This document shows positions 11,414 to 23,769 of a DNA stretch of 64,000 nt, in pieces (positions within the stretch are counted from its first letter, which is position 1; each line of letters opens with the position of its first letter). A program made the translations under genes and the position numbers. Source of the stretch: Welwitschia mirabilis (lineage: Eukaryota; Gnetophyta; Gnetopsida; Welwitschiales); contig JBOZIK010000001.1 of the NCBI GenBank assembly GCA_051453625.1, positions 245,965,525 to 246,029,524 of the forward strand, written 5' to 3'. The notes beneath the pieces were generated by a model that ran no database searches, was not told the DNA's origin, and was given only the letters and a program-made list of their open reading frames with translations.

Positions 11414-12615
11414 TAGTTTCACATGAGATTTATTAATATAATGGACATAGATAAATATAGTATTAACTGCAATTTGTTAAAAATAACTATCTATAACTTA
11501 AATCATGTATCACCATCTATAAGATACATATATAAATATATTTCTCAAATAATGTTTGCAGAACAAGAAGAGAACTAACACATAAAATCTTTTCATATAA
11601 TAGCAANNNNNNNNNNNNNNNNNNNNNNNNNNNNNNNNNNNNNNNNNNNNNNNNNNNNNNNNNNNNNNNNNNNNNNNNNNNNNNNNNNNNNNNNNNNNNN
11701 NNNNNNNNNNNNNNNNNNNNNNNNNNNNNNNNNNNNNNNNNNNNNNNNNNNNNNNNNNNNNNNNNNNNNNNNNNNNNNNNNNNNNNNNNNNNNNNNNNNN
11801 NNNNNNNNNNNNNNNNNNNNNNNNNNNNNNNNNNNNNNNNNNNNNNNNGAATATGTAGGTATAGAATTCTAAAGCATAAGACAAGGAATTATAAGAACAT
11901 TCAACATGTGACCAAGACCTCATTTTCATATTATCTTCTTTACTATTGTTCTACAACAATTTCTAGTAATTTAATTACACACAATAATAGGGGATAAAAT
12001 GGTAAATTGGATTACATTTTTCCTTTTCTTTCTAGAACTTTGATCCAGTGGCCTCTAAACTTACATCAGAGAGTATTAATTCATAAAGTCCAAACAACTA
12101 ATTAGCCTATTCAGTTTGAATTTCATAATTTAGTTAAGTCCTACTCAGGTTCATATAGAATGGCAATTAGTCCATCCATTCTAATACCACACTAGTATCA
12201 TAATACAAGTCAATGATCAGTTAAAAGATAATCTCAAGATGGCTTACAAAGGGCTAATTACAAGACTTGATTAAAAATAGTTAATGAAAAGGAAATGCAA
12301 GAAGATATTGAAAATATATAAGAAATAATAAATATCCTACAACTATACAAGATGCAAAATTAACTAGAACTATACAAGTATGCAAGAATTAAATAAGATC
12401 ATACAAAGATGCAAAAATTAAGAACCAAACAAGAAATAAAGTGAATATACTAGGATCATACCCAAATTTGGATTTAAGACTTTATAAATGTTTGAAGACT
12501 TGAAGCCTTTTAAGAATTTCAAGACTCTAATGCTTTTTGAGCTCTATATTTCAAAGTCATCAAGATTCAATAATAAAGGATTTCTAAAAAACATACAAAT
12601 AAAAGGAGAAGGAAG

Positions 12616-12631
12616 TCTTATATATATATAG
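12616..12631 (-). promoter_or_regulatory. TATA-like motif in the family X LTR
   Basis: CTTATATATATATAGC lies about 630 bp inside the outer LTR edge, a plausible U3 promoter position for minus-strand transcription. The corresponding part of the third X copy is missing (about 440 bp deleted near 22685-22700). A run of alternating AT is weak evidence on its own. Confidence 0.3.
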
Positions 12632-13261
12632 CAAGAGGATGTAGGAATATGAAGAGATACTATTTTAGAAAATAAGATGGTAAAGATTTCATAATCCCTA
12701 ATCATTACCTTACCTAACTACTAGGTCAATTTTTATTCATAATAATAAATAACTAAATGATGCTTGAAAAACAACCAATTATTGTAATAAGTACATATTA
12801 ACCACTTGTAAAAGAAAGTGCAATGCCATGAGTAGGAATGTTACCTTAGCATGCAGTACTAAATTAAAATATTAAAATAAGCTAACATAATGCATCCTAA
12901 TAATTATAGAAGTTGCAAGAATATTTTATTTGCATTAAATCAAGAAAATATGCTAATCATGATGTTTTAAATGCATTAGTTACAAAAACGAAATAGAATA
13001 ATATTTGTATAATTACTACTTAGCCATTAAAAGTATATCATTAAATAAATGAGGAAAGACTATAAAAATAATATTAATAATTATAGGATAACATTTTTTC
13101 AAAAGGTAATTACATCTCAAATAATAAGATAATAAATTAAAATAATAAAGAATATAGAAATTAAATTATCTTCGTGAGCTTTGTAAGAGTAAATTAATTT
13201 TTTTTAACTATCTGTGTTAATTACTTAGACTTTTAAAAATAGTTAAAAAATATAAATACAT

Positions 13262-14875
13262 CAAAAACATGGATGTGATAGTTTTTTAATTATATCTACA
13301 AACTGCCAAAATACTCCAAAGACAATAACAAAAGAACATATGTTCTAGAATCATTCAATCTTCACAATTTCATATTCAAAGATGTTAAACTGCTTTTGGG
13401 ATAATGTCCTCCTTTATTAGAAGAAGCTATCAAATATATTCTCCCATAAGTAAAAATCACATATCACTATGATAAAAGTTTTGATGTTGATGTCAATGCT
13501 TTATCTTCTAATTTTTCATGTTCTTGAATTAAAGTGCTTTAAAAGGTGTGGAAGCTAGTAATGTTTTTCATTGGACTTTTAATTCTAGGTCTTTTAATTT
13601 ATTCAAGTCTCTCTTAAATAACTGCTTATACATCTCATCACTAGATATGTGGCAAACATGAAGACACAATTTCTTTTCTTTCTATTCATCTTATTACTTG
13701 AGAGAAGCATTTATGCATTGAGAGAATTTGATATTTCCTTTTAGATAATCTCTATTTCTGTGCATTTTGTAGTTCTAGAATTAAAGAAAAAGCCATAAGA
13801 ATTGTATCTGATGAGATTAAGCCTCCTCATCATGTGGTCAAATGGGTTTAGTATATCATATTGCATTTGAAAGAATAATGTTATGAAAAGAAAAATAAAA
13901 CCAATTATAAATGTAGTGGATCTAGCCACAAAAAGAGTGGATTTTAGAAAGGGAACTCTTTAGACTTTCAAAAAAATTGGTAACATTTAAGAGAATTGCT
14001 TATTTGCTAAAGTAACTTANNNNNNNNNNNNNNNNNNNNNNNNNNNNNNNNNNNNNNNNNNNNNNNNNNNNNNNNNNNNNNNNNNNNNNNNNNNNNNNNN
14101 NNNNNNNNNNNNNNNNNNNAAAAATATGGATGTGATAGTTTTTCAATTATGTCTACAAACTTCCAAAATGCTCCAAAAATAATAACAAAAGAAAATATGT
14201 TCTAGAAGCATTCAATCTTTACAATTTCATATTCAAAGGTGTTAAAGTGATATTGGGATAATGTCTTCCTTTATTAGAAGAAGCTATCAAATATATTCTC
14301 CCATAAGTAAAAATCAAAGATTACTATGATAAACATTTTGATGTTGATGTCGATGCTTTGTCATCTCATTTTGCATGTTCTTGAATACAAGTGCTTTAAA
14401 AGGTATGGAAGCTAGTAATAGTTTTCATTGGATTTTTAATTCCAGGTCTTTCAATTTATTCAAGTCCCTTTTAAATAACCGCTTATACATCTCATCACTA
14501 GATATGTGACAAGCATGAAGAACCAATTTCTTTTCTTTCTATTCATCTTATTACTTAAAAGGATCATTAATGAATTGAGAGAGTTTGATATTTCCTTTTA
14601 GATAATCTATATTTTTATGTGTTTTGTCTTTATAGAATTAAAGAAAAAGCCATAAAAATTGCATCTAATGAGATTAAGCCTCCTCATCATGTGGTCAAAT
14701 GGGTTTAGTATATCATATTTTATTTGAAAGCGTAATGTTATGAAAAGAAAAATAAAACCAATTACAAATGCAGTGGACCTAGCCACAAAAAGAGTGAGTT
14801 TTAGAAAGGGAACTCTTTAGACTTTAAAAAAAATTGTCAACATTTAAGAGGATTGCTTATTTACTAAACTTTAAC
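13262..14875. repeat. Suffix-prefix duplication across a 100-N gap (14020-14119)
   Basis: Sequence 13262-14019 restarts at 14120 and runs to about 14875. Both copies keep a partly open minus-strand frame (13741-13929 and about 14600-14788), interrupted by stops further along; the product resembles nothing I know. Copy 1 ends at the gap and copy 2 starts at it, as for unmerged contig overlap. Confidence 0.7.
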
Positions 14876-16831
14876 TTATTTGATAATATTAGTAACTCAT
14901 TCCTTATTACCATGGCATTTGAAGAATGTTTTCTTAAAAATACACCACTTCATGAATTTTGTTATTAATAAGAAAAGTGATGCATTAATTTACTATAAGG
15001 TAGAACTGATTCAAAATACATTACAAGATATAAGAGGTGATAAATCTCTTTAATCATCTCAGGATATGCATCATAAAGCATTAAATTGTAGAGATTGAAA
15101 AATAGATGGGTAAGAAGATTCAAAAACATCATCATATCTCTAAAAAAAGGATGATAGAAAATTCATCAAGATATATTTTTGAAAGCCCTGGGATGCCTAT
15201 ACTAGTTTTGTAACATCCATTATATTTATTTGCACTTATATTCGGAACATGTTTATGTAATGTTAAAGATAATCTTTAAGGAAATATAAACATAAATAAT
15301 GCAGCTCAGTTCAAACTTGTTTTAAAGATAAAGAATGAAGAATTCATTTCTACTAAACACCTAAAACTAAAGCAAATCAAATAAATGTATCAAAGAATAT
15401 AATTAGAGTAACTTCTTTCATATGAACATTTTCTGTTCATCTCATTAGTTCAAAAAAGGAAAACATTTAAAGAAATGTTCTTAAGGCCACTCGTATCACT
15501 TGCAATAATTATATGGATAAAAAGGCTAGTAAAGATACATTCCATCTTCATGTTCATGTTTGTTCCTTCTATGTTCTCTGTATTAACAAGATGCTTTTAT
15601 GCATTGATGTCGATAGGCTCCAAACTAGTATGGAAGGTACTTTTGGAAAACATCAATGAAATTGTTTTCAAGTGGTCATAGGCCAACTTCTTATCTATAT
15701 TAAATGCAAAGATGCACATGGGTTTCATGCATAAGAGGTACTATGATAAGAAAAATTTAAATTTCCTTAACACTTTTCATTTGAAGTAATTGTTAAACAT
15801 TACTTCACATTAAGAACGATGTGTGAATAGGTGGGGAATATTTGGCATTGTGACCAAAGATTGAAAGATAATTTAGAAAATGACACATAATATTTTCATG
15901 CTTAGTATAATTACCTTACATGATAGTAGTGTGAGAGCTAAATCAAGGAATGGGTACATGAAATTTTATGAGTTATCATGCCTCTGAATGGTATGCTCAT
16001 TAATTAGTCATTAAGATTAAAATCATTAATATTTATTTTATTAATGTCTTTATCTTCATATTTCATTTGAATTTTCTAGAGAAATCTGTCATTATAGTTT
16101 TATAGATGTTTTTATGGTTACTATAAATAATAATGAGGTCTTATCTAATGTACAATATGAATATGCTTCTTCTGTGAGTAAAATGAGTTGATTAGAGGTA
16201 AAAAAAGAAGCATATAAGGGAGAGCTATACAAAGGCCATCAAGATTGAGTTGTCTAAGTATAAATCTATATCTCAGAGAATGATTAAAATATCAATTTTG
16301 AAAAAAAGATGATGCCTTTAGAAACAAAATCATAGAAAATACAAAGGTGGTTATGAAGGACATGGATACAAAACACTCCATATAAGATATAATAGAACAT
16401 TGTGTATTAGAATCATAAATTATGTAAATTTCTTTAATGATACACTTGTATATATATCTATTTATAATAGTTTTCTATAACTTGACATTTTAGCAACCAG
16501 AACAAAACATGAGTATAATAATAGTTTTATATGTCAAAGGAAAACTGTCAACTTTCATTTTCATAGTTTTCAAATTTGTTATAGATAAAAGAAAATAATT
16601 TAGTTATAAGACTAAGGCCAATTTCAAGATACCATTTTTAGAGGATAATATTATCCTATATCTAATGCATAAAAGCTTTGAAATGTAGTCATGAAGGAAT
16701 GAATGAGGTCATGCATTGTAACTTTCACAGGAAAGGTAATGATCTATTATTGCTACTACTTTTCTATGCTACTAGTTTTGTAAATATAATAAATGATTAA
16801 TCAGCTTGGAACTCTTAACAAATTCATAGGA
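14876..16831. other. No gene seen; AT-rich DNA
   Basis: A lone TGTAACATCC at 15210-15219 resembles an LTR edge, but the 12 bases before it are a poor primer-binding-site match and no homology to the other LTRs follows. A 68-codon ATG frame at 15475-15681 has no recognisable product. Confidence 0.5.
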
Positions 16832-18484
16832 ATGTATTCTAGTAAATTCTACCTATAATTATATGAGTTGTGATTCTATAAGATCAAAAATCTATTTATG
16901 AATTCTATGAACATAAGATGATAGACATTTGGCTCCTAAAAGAAGGGACTTATCTTCTATGAACCCAACTAGGATTTTATGTTAATAGAAGTACTATGTA
17001 AGGATTAAACTTCTTAATCTAGTTAGTTATTCTTAGCAAAAAAAGCATTTCATATCTCAAGTTAGTTTCTACATTTTTACTTGCTAAACATAAACATGCT
17101 AAGAAGGTATGATAGCAAAATGACTAGGTGATCAAGGAAGGAGGCAAAGGAGATTATGAAAGTAATAAATTTTTATATTCTTGGTGACTTCTTCTAATGA
17201 AAAGAAAAGTTTTCAATGGTAGAAATCTATGTTTTAAAGTAAAGACGTAAATCTTGTCTAATAGTTATTCTTACCTATTAACAAATAGTGTAACAATTAT
17301 TGTTCTCTACAACTATAGAAACATCACCTGTGTAGCCAAAGTGAATGTTATTAAGGGATATTCTAATATAATGAAAAATGGCAATGAGTTAATCACTGAC
17401 ATGTATCTATTCTTTAGTTTAGCATAATAATCACTTTTTTTTAGGCTGAAGTGTATTGAATACACATGACGTACTTCATCCATCAAAGGTGGATATTGTA
17501 TTTATGTAGTAAGGTCCTTATTCCCATTTAGAAAGGGGAGGAATAGAGAGATGAAGAAAGGAATAACCCACTCATAAATAGACTCTTAAATGATCATAGG
17601 ATGTGGNNNNNNNNNNNNNNNNNNNNNNNNNNNNNNNNNNNNNNNNNNNNNNNNNNNNNNNNNNNNNNNNNNNNNNNNNNNNNNNNNNNNNNNNNNNNNN
17701 NNNNNNGAATGTATTCTACTAAATTCTACCTATAATTATATGAGTTGTAATTCTATAATCTCAAAAATCTATTTATGAATTCTATGAATATAAGATGATA
17801 GACATTTCGCTCCTAAAATAAGCGACTTATCTTCTATGAGCTCAACTAGGATTTTATGTTAATAGAAGTACTATGTAAGGATTAAAATTCTTAATCTACT
17901 TAGTTATTCTTAGCAAAAGAAGCATGTCATATCTTAAGTTAGTTTCTACATTTTCACTTGATAAACATAAACATGCTAAGAAGGTATGATAGTAAAATGA
18001 CTAGGTGAACATGGAAGGAGGCAAAGGAGATTATGGAAGTAATAAATTTTTCTATTCTTGGTAACTTCTTCTAATGAAAAGAAAAGTTTGCAATTGTAGA
18101 AAGCTATGTTTTAAAGTAAAGATGCAAATCTTGTCTAATAGTTATTCTTCCCTAGTAACAGACAGTGTAACAATTATTATCCTCTACAACTATAGAAACA
18201 TTACCTATGTAGCCAAAGTTGAATGTTATTAAGGGATATCCTAATAGAATTGAAAACAGCAATGAGTTAATCACTAACATGCATCTATTCTTTGGTTTAG
18301 CATAATAGTCACATTTTTTTAGGCTGAAGAGTATTGAATACACATGATGTACTTCATCCATCAAAGGTTGATATTGTATTTATGTAGTAAGGTCCTTAGT
18401 CCCATTTAGAAAGGGGAGGAATAGAGAAATGGAGAAAGGAACAACCCACGCATAAATAGACTCTTAAATGATCATAGGATGTGG
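16832..18484. repeat. Suffix-prefix duplication across a 100-N gap (17607-17706)
   Basis: Sequence 16832-17606 restarts at 17707 and runs to 18484. In the first roughly 143 aligned bases I count ten differences (about 93% identity). A minus frame is open for 70 codons in copy 2 (18152-18364) but shifts frame by one base in copy 1, so it is not a preserved gene. Confidence 0.7.
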
Positions 18485-18970
18485 CTGAGGATATTATGAC
18501 TATTCCCTCAAAATTTACTTTAATCTTATAGTAACATAAAGTTAAAGAAATCATTATCAATTGTTTTATGGGTTAAGTCTATAAAAGACAAACGGATGTC
18601 TGTGAATGGGATTGAAAACCTAACATATAAATGATTAAAGAAATGGATCTTTTAAGAAATGCCCTAAAAAAATAAATAAAACTATGAAAACATATTATTT
18701 TAAACTTCAAAAGTAGAATTGAGGAATTCTTTTCTTAAGGATAAATAGCTTCATCACCATGCTATAATCTAAAACCTAGAAATCTAAAAACCTTAAGATA
18801 TGTAAAGAAATAAAAATAGTATTTATTACATTAAGTTAAAAACTACNNNNNAAAATTATATAAATAAAAATAAAAAAACCTTAGGTCTAATAAATAGATC
18901 AAGTAAAAATGCATACACACAAGCATGAAAAGGTATGAAAGATTCAAGACTCTTAGGAAATCTAACTTAA
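18485..18970. other. No gene seen; 5-N gap at 18847-18851
   Basis: AT-rich sequence without recognisable coding, RNA or repeat features. It lies on the internal side of the family X primer-binding sites, but no retrotransposon protein is recognisable. Confidence 0.5.
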
Positions 18971-18982
18971 GCTTTGATACTA
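18971..18982 (-). other. Extra primer-binding site just upstream of another
   Basis: The plus strand reads GCTTTGATACTA, 10 of 12 matches to GCTCTGATACCA, followed by an LTR-edge-like TGTAATG. A second site follows 52 bp later at 19023-19034, so a short LTR edge plus primer-binding-site module is doubled here. Confidence 0.5.
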
Positions 18983-19022
18983 AAATGTAATGTTGAAAAT
19001 TTACATTTAAAATATTTAACTT

Positions 19023-19034
19023 GCTCTAATACCA
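19023..19034 (-). other. Best-preserved primer-binding site, tRNA-iMet type
   Basis: The plus strand reads GCTCTAATACCA, 11 of 12 matches to the reverse complement of TGGTATCAGAGC; the only change is G to A. The LTR edge TGTAATG begins at 19038. Confidence 0.7.
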
Positions 19035-20309
19035 AAATGTAATGTTTAATATTTTACTTTAAATTTGCTTAATTATAGATAAGCATAGCATAACAATATT
19101 CTCTAATTTTAGCATTTATTAAATGTAATCCAAAAGTAAGAAATAAATTTGAATTAATAGCTTAATGAAACTTATGTAAGGTATCTTAAATGAGCATATT
19201 ATTAAAGGCAAAATTACATAATTAAAATTAGTTACCCTTATCCTTTTAGAATAAATTTGCTAACTGGTATATTTGGAATGGACTATGTAAAATTCTTTGA
19301 GCTTAATTACCTATATAAAGGCTCTTATTATTTTATAAAAGTATCTATAGGAATAGTTAAGAGTTCATGACAAAGTATCATCACTAGGATTTGAAACCAA
19401 AACCTCTCAGCTAACTTCTTAATCACTTCATCATAACCACTCAAGATATAAGAGTACTTAATCTTGTAATGAAATTCTAAGTAAGACTGATGTCAGCTAC
19501 ATTAATAAGAACTGCACATGTTAACAATTGTTAAGGGTGTGAGTGAGAGAAAAACATGTGGAAGGACATAAAACAACTACAGAAGCTAGTGTTCATGATG
19601 GCTATTAGAAGGAAGGAAGCAAAGGGAACTTTGAATCATTAATTGAATAATTTTATCTTATCATTGCATTTCTATAAGAGATTCTTATTCAAAATGGAAA
19701 TTGCCACTCATTGTGTGATTTACTTAATCTTGAGTATAGGGTAACAAGGAATGGTAGTAAGTTTGAAAAACATCAATAATGTAGTAACTTTATTAGTCCA
19801 ATGATTAACATAAGTGAAGGGTTCACAAGGTATTTCATGCTCAAGAAGGAAAGGAGATAGCTAGTTGTTAGCTTGCATACATGAGAAGTAAGTAAGGAGC
19901 CTATAACATCTTAGTGCATGCACTAAGAGGACAATCAATAGATGCGGTCACCTATTATTTTAGGGAGAATGGACAATAATACATGAAAATAGGAGTAGCG
20001 GCTAGAACAAAACATGCTATGCATGGAGGAAATAGCCATTATTCATGAGATATACCTATAAGAATATAGGAATGGTGGAAATGTTAGTGCTTGTTTCTCT
20101 TGGAAACTACATGAGTAAGGAGGAGGAAAATAATTAATAAGAGGAAAATCTTATAGCCATTAGCATAAATTTATTACTTAAATAGGAGTTAACTTAAATT
20201 GCTAGAGTCCACACAAGAAGGTAGTAATTTATTAATAGATTAATGTACTAATCCTAATAATTATATGTTGGCTATAACCTAATCATTAACTTAAAATTCA
20301 CATCTAAAG

Positions 20310-20363
20310 GACTTGAACTCATGACTTGTCATTGAACTCTTACTTAACTTAATCATTATGCTA
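20310..20363 (-). other. tRNA-derived box pair in X copy 2
   Basis: On the minus strand the box A remnant is TAGCATAATGA and the box B remnant is GAGTTCAAGTCC. It corresponds to the pair at 11360-11413 and keeps the same spacing. Confidence 0.45.
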
Positions 20364-21892
20364 TAGTTTTACAAAAGATCTATTAATACAATGGATACAT
20401 ATAACTGTAGTATTAACTATAGTGTATTAAAAATAACTACCTATAACTCTAAGTCATGTATCACTATCTATAAGATACATATATAAATATATTTATTAAA
20501 TAAACTNNNNNNNNNNNNNNNNNNNNNNNNNNNNNNNNNNNNNNNNNNNNNNNNNNNNNNNNNNNNNNNNNNNNNNNNNNNNNNNNNNNNNNNNNNNNNN
20601 NNNNNNCTCTAATACCAAAATGTAATGTTTAATATTTAACTCTCAATTTGCTTAATTATAAATAAGCATCTCATAAGAATATTATTTAATTTTAGCACTT
20701 ATTAAATGTAATCCAAAGCTAAGAAATAAATTTGAATTAATAGCTTAATGAAACTTATGTAAGGTATCTTAAATGGGAATATTATTAAAGGGAAAATCAC
20801 ACAATCTAAATTAGTTATCCTTATCCACTTAGAATAAATTTTCTAACTGATATATTTTGAATGGACTATGTAAACTTCTTTGAGCTCGATTACCTATATA
20901 AAGGCTCTTATTATTTTATAAAAGTATCTACAAAAATAGTTAAGAGTTCATAACAAAGTATCATCACTAGGAATTGAAACCAAAACCTCCCAACTAACGT
21001 CTTAATCACTTCATCATAACCACTCAAGATATAATAGTACTTAATCTTGTAATGAAATTCTAGATAAGACTGATGTCAGCTACATTAATAAGAACTGCAC
21101 ATGTTAAAAACTGTTAAGGGTGTAAGTGAGAGAAAAACATGTGGAAGGATATAAAATAGCTACAGAAGCTAGTGTTCATGATGTCTAATAGAAGGAAGGA
21201 AGAAAAGGCAACTTTGAATCATTAATTGAATACTTTTATCTTATCCTTGCATTTATATAAGAGATTCTTATTCAAAATGGTAATTGTCACTCATTGTGTA
21301 ATTTACTTAATCTTGAATATAGGGTAACAAGGAATGGTAGTAAGTTTGGACAACATCAATAATGGAGTGATTTTGTTAGTCCAATGATTAACATAAGTGA
21401 AGGGTTCATAAGGTATTTCATGCTAAAGAAGAAAAGGAGATAGCTAGTTCTCAGCTTACATACAAGAGAAGGAAGAGAGTAGCCTATAACATCTTAGTGC
21501 ATGCACCAAGAGGACAATCAATAGAAGGGGTCACCTATTATTTTATGGAGAATAGACAATAATCCATGAAAATAGGAGTATCAGCTAGAACAAAACATGC
21601 TATGCATGGAGGAGATAGCCATTATTTATGAGATATACCTATAGAAATATTGAAATGGTGGAAATTTTAGTGCATGTTTCTCTTGGAAACTGCATGAGGA
21701 AGGAGGAGGAAAATAATTAATGAGAGGGAAATCTTATAGCCCTCAGCATAAATTTATTACTTAAATAGGTGTTAACTTAAATTTCTATAGTCCATACAAG
21801 AAGGTAGTAATTTATTAATAGATTAATGTACTAGTCCTAAAAATTATATGTTGGCTCTAACCTAATCATTAACTTAAAATTCACATCTAAAG

Positions 21893-21946
21893 GACTTTAA
21901 CTCATGACTTATCATTGAATACTTAATTAACTTAACCATTATGCTA
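21893..21946 (-). other. tRNA-derived box pair in X copy 3
   Basis: On the minus strand the box A remnant is TAGCATAATGG and the box B remnant is GAGTTAAAGTCC. It corresponds to the pairs at 11360 and 20310. Confidence 0.45.
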
Positions 21947-23074
21947 TAGTTTTACATAAGATCTATTAATACAGTGGATACATATAACTATAGTATTAAC
22001 TGTAGTTTGTTAAAAATAACTACCTATAACTCTAAGTCATATATTACTATTTATAAGATACATATATAAATATATTTCTTAAATAACTTTTATAGAACAA
22101 AAAAAGAAAACTAACACATAAAATCTTATCATGTAAGAGCAAATAAATATTTCTTAATTTCCAAGATAAATTCAAATATAATATTGCATTATGTTAATAA
22201 TTATTAGAAATGTCTAGAATACACAAGGTCCTTCAATTATTATTTACGCAATAAAATAAGGAAGCACGTAGATGATACCTAGTTTCTATTACAATCATTA
22301 TCTCTTTTTAGTATCATCCTTACACATGCAAGTATGGTATGAAAACAATTGTAACTAGTATAGTTCCCAGTATGATTCATGGCAGGGAATAGAAAGGTAT
22401 AGGATTCTAAAGCACAAGGTAAGGAATTACAAGAATATCCAAGATGTGAGAAAGAACTCATTTTCATATTATATTCTTTACTGTTATTCCATAATAATTT
22501 TTAGTAGTCTAGTTGCACATAACCAGAAGGGATAAAATGGTGAATTGGGTTTCATTTTTCTTTTTTTCCTTAGAAGTTTAGCCCCATGATTCTATAACTC
22601 ACATTATATAGTATTACTCTCTAAAGTCTAAACAATTGATTACCCTATCTAGTTTTAATTCCATAGATTAATGCTCAGTCATAAGATAATTTCAAAAAGA
22701 ATATGGTAAATATGTCAAAACCTCTAATCATTACCTTTCCTGGCCACAAGGTCCATTTTTATTCATGATAATAAATAACTAAATAATACTTGAAAATAAA
22801 TTATTGCTATAATAAATACATATTAACCACGCATAAAAGAAAATGCAATGTAATAATTAGAAATGTTGTTTAAGCTAGCATTGCTAAATTAAAATATTAA
22901 AACAAGATAATATAATGAATCCTAATAATCATAGTAGTTACAAGTATCTTTTATTTACCTTAAACTAAGAAAATATGATAGTCATGATATTTTAAATGCA
23001 ACAATTACAAAAAAGAAATAAAATAATATTTGTATGATAACTAATTAGCCATTGAAAGTATATTATTAAATAAC

Positions 23075-23769
23075 TAATGAAAGACTAGAAAAACAATATT
23101 ATTATTTATGACNNNNNNNNNNNNNNNNNNNNNNNNNNNNNNNNNNNNNNNNNNNNNNNNNNNNNNNNNNNNNNNNNNNNNNNNNNNNNNNNNNNNNNNN
23201 NNNNNNNNNNNNTAACAAAAGACTAGAAAAATAGTATTATTATTTATGGCAGTTACAACAAAAAGTGCATTTAAAATAATAATTACAACACAATAGTTTT
23301 TTCACAAAGTAATTACATCTTAAATAATAAGACAATAAATTAAAAAAGAATATAGCAAGTAAATTACCTTAGTGGGCTCTACAAGAGTAATATTATTTTG
23401 ATTTAACTAATATTTAACTATTTGACCTGAATCCTTAGACTTTTAAAAATTTAAACATGACAAAGTAAGATGAAGGTTTTGGTAAAGTTTGAAGGTAGAA
23501 GTNNNNNNNNNNNNNNNNNNNNNNNNNNNNNNNNNNNNNNNNNNNNNNNNNNNNNNNNNNNNNNNNNNNNNNNNNNNNNNNNNNNNNNNNNNNNNNNNNN
23601 NNTAACAAATAAAAAAAAAGAATATAGCAAGTAAATTACCTTAGTGTTCTCCACAAGAGTAAGATTATTTTGATTTAACTTATATATAATGATTTTACCT
23701 AAATCCTTAGACTTTTAAAAATGTAAATATGACAAAGTAAGATGAAGGTTTTGGTAAAGTTTGAAGGTA
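23075..23769. repeat. Two nested suffix-prefix duplications (gaps 23113-23212 and 23503-23602)
   Basis: A short stretch before 23113 restarts at 23213, and about 23331-23502 restarts at 23603 and runs to 23769. Both gaps are exactly 100 N. A real array this short with both borders at default-size gaps is unlikely. Confidence 0.65.

Larger units (their letters stand above)
9170..13260 (-). mobile_element. LTR-retrotransposon relic, family X, first locus
   Basis: On the minus strand: a long LTR (13260 down to 10175), a primer-binding site (10171-10160), then leader sequence down to about 9799. The leader, the site and the first part of the LTR are present a second time at 9170-9698, cut by a 100-N gap (9699-9798). 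The block is homologous to 18987-23456. Homology between the two loci stops near 13235-13260 and 23450-23456, which defines the outer LTR edge. A 242-N gap lies at 11607-11848. No pol domain is recognisable. Confidence 0.6.
10175..13260 (-). repeat. Long LTR of family X (~3 kb)
   Basis: The inner edge TGTAATGTCC (plus strand) directly follows the primer-binding site, and the outer edge is set by the end of homology near TAAATACA at 13260. Read on the minus strand the LTR would start TGTATTTA and end GGACATTACA. It contains a TATA-like motif and two tRNA-like box pairs. About 3 kb is long for a plant LTR. Confidence 0.5.
18987..23456 (-). mobile_element. LTR-retrotransposon relics, family X, copies 2 and 3
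   Basis: Copy 2 has a primer-binding site at 19023-19034 and LTR sequence from 19038 to the gap at 20507-20606. Copy 3 restarts exactly at the primer-binding site (20607) and its LTR runs from 20621 to about 23456. Relative to the first locus, copy 3 lacks about 440 bp (12245-12665), including the TATA-like motif. The minus orientation is shared with all other LTR relics here. Copies 2 and 3 may be one locus assembled twice. Confidence 0.55.

Noticed and set aside
17284-18364. 70-codon minus frame at 18152-18364 with a relative in the first copy
   Set aside because: The sister copy has a one-base frameshift; no known domain.
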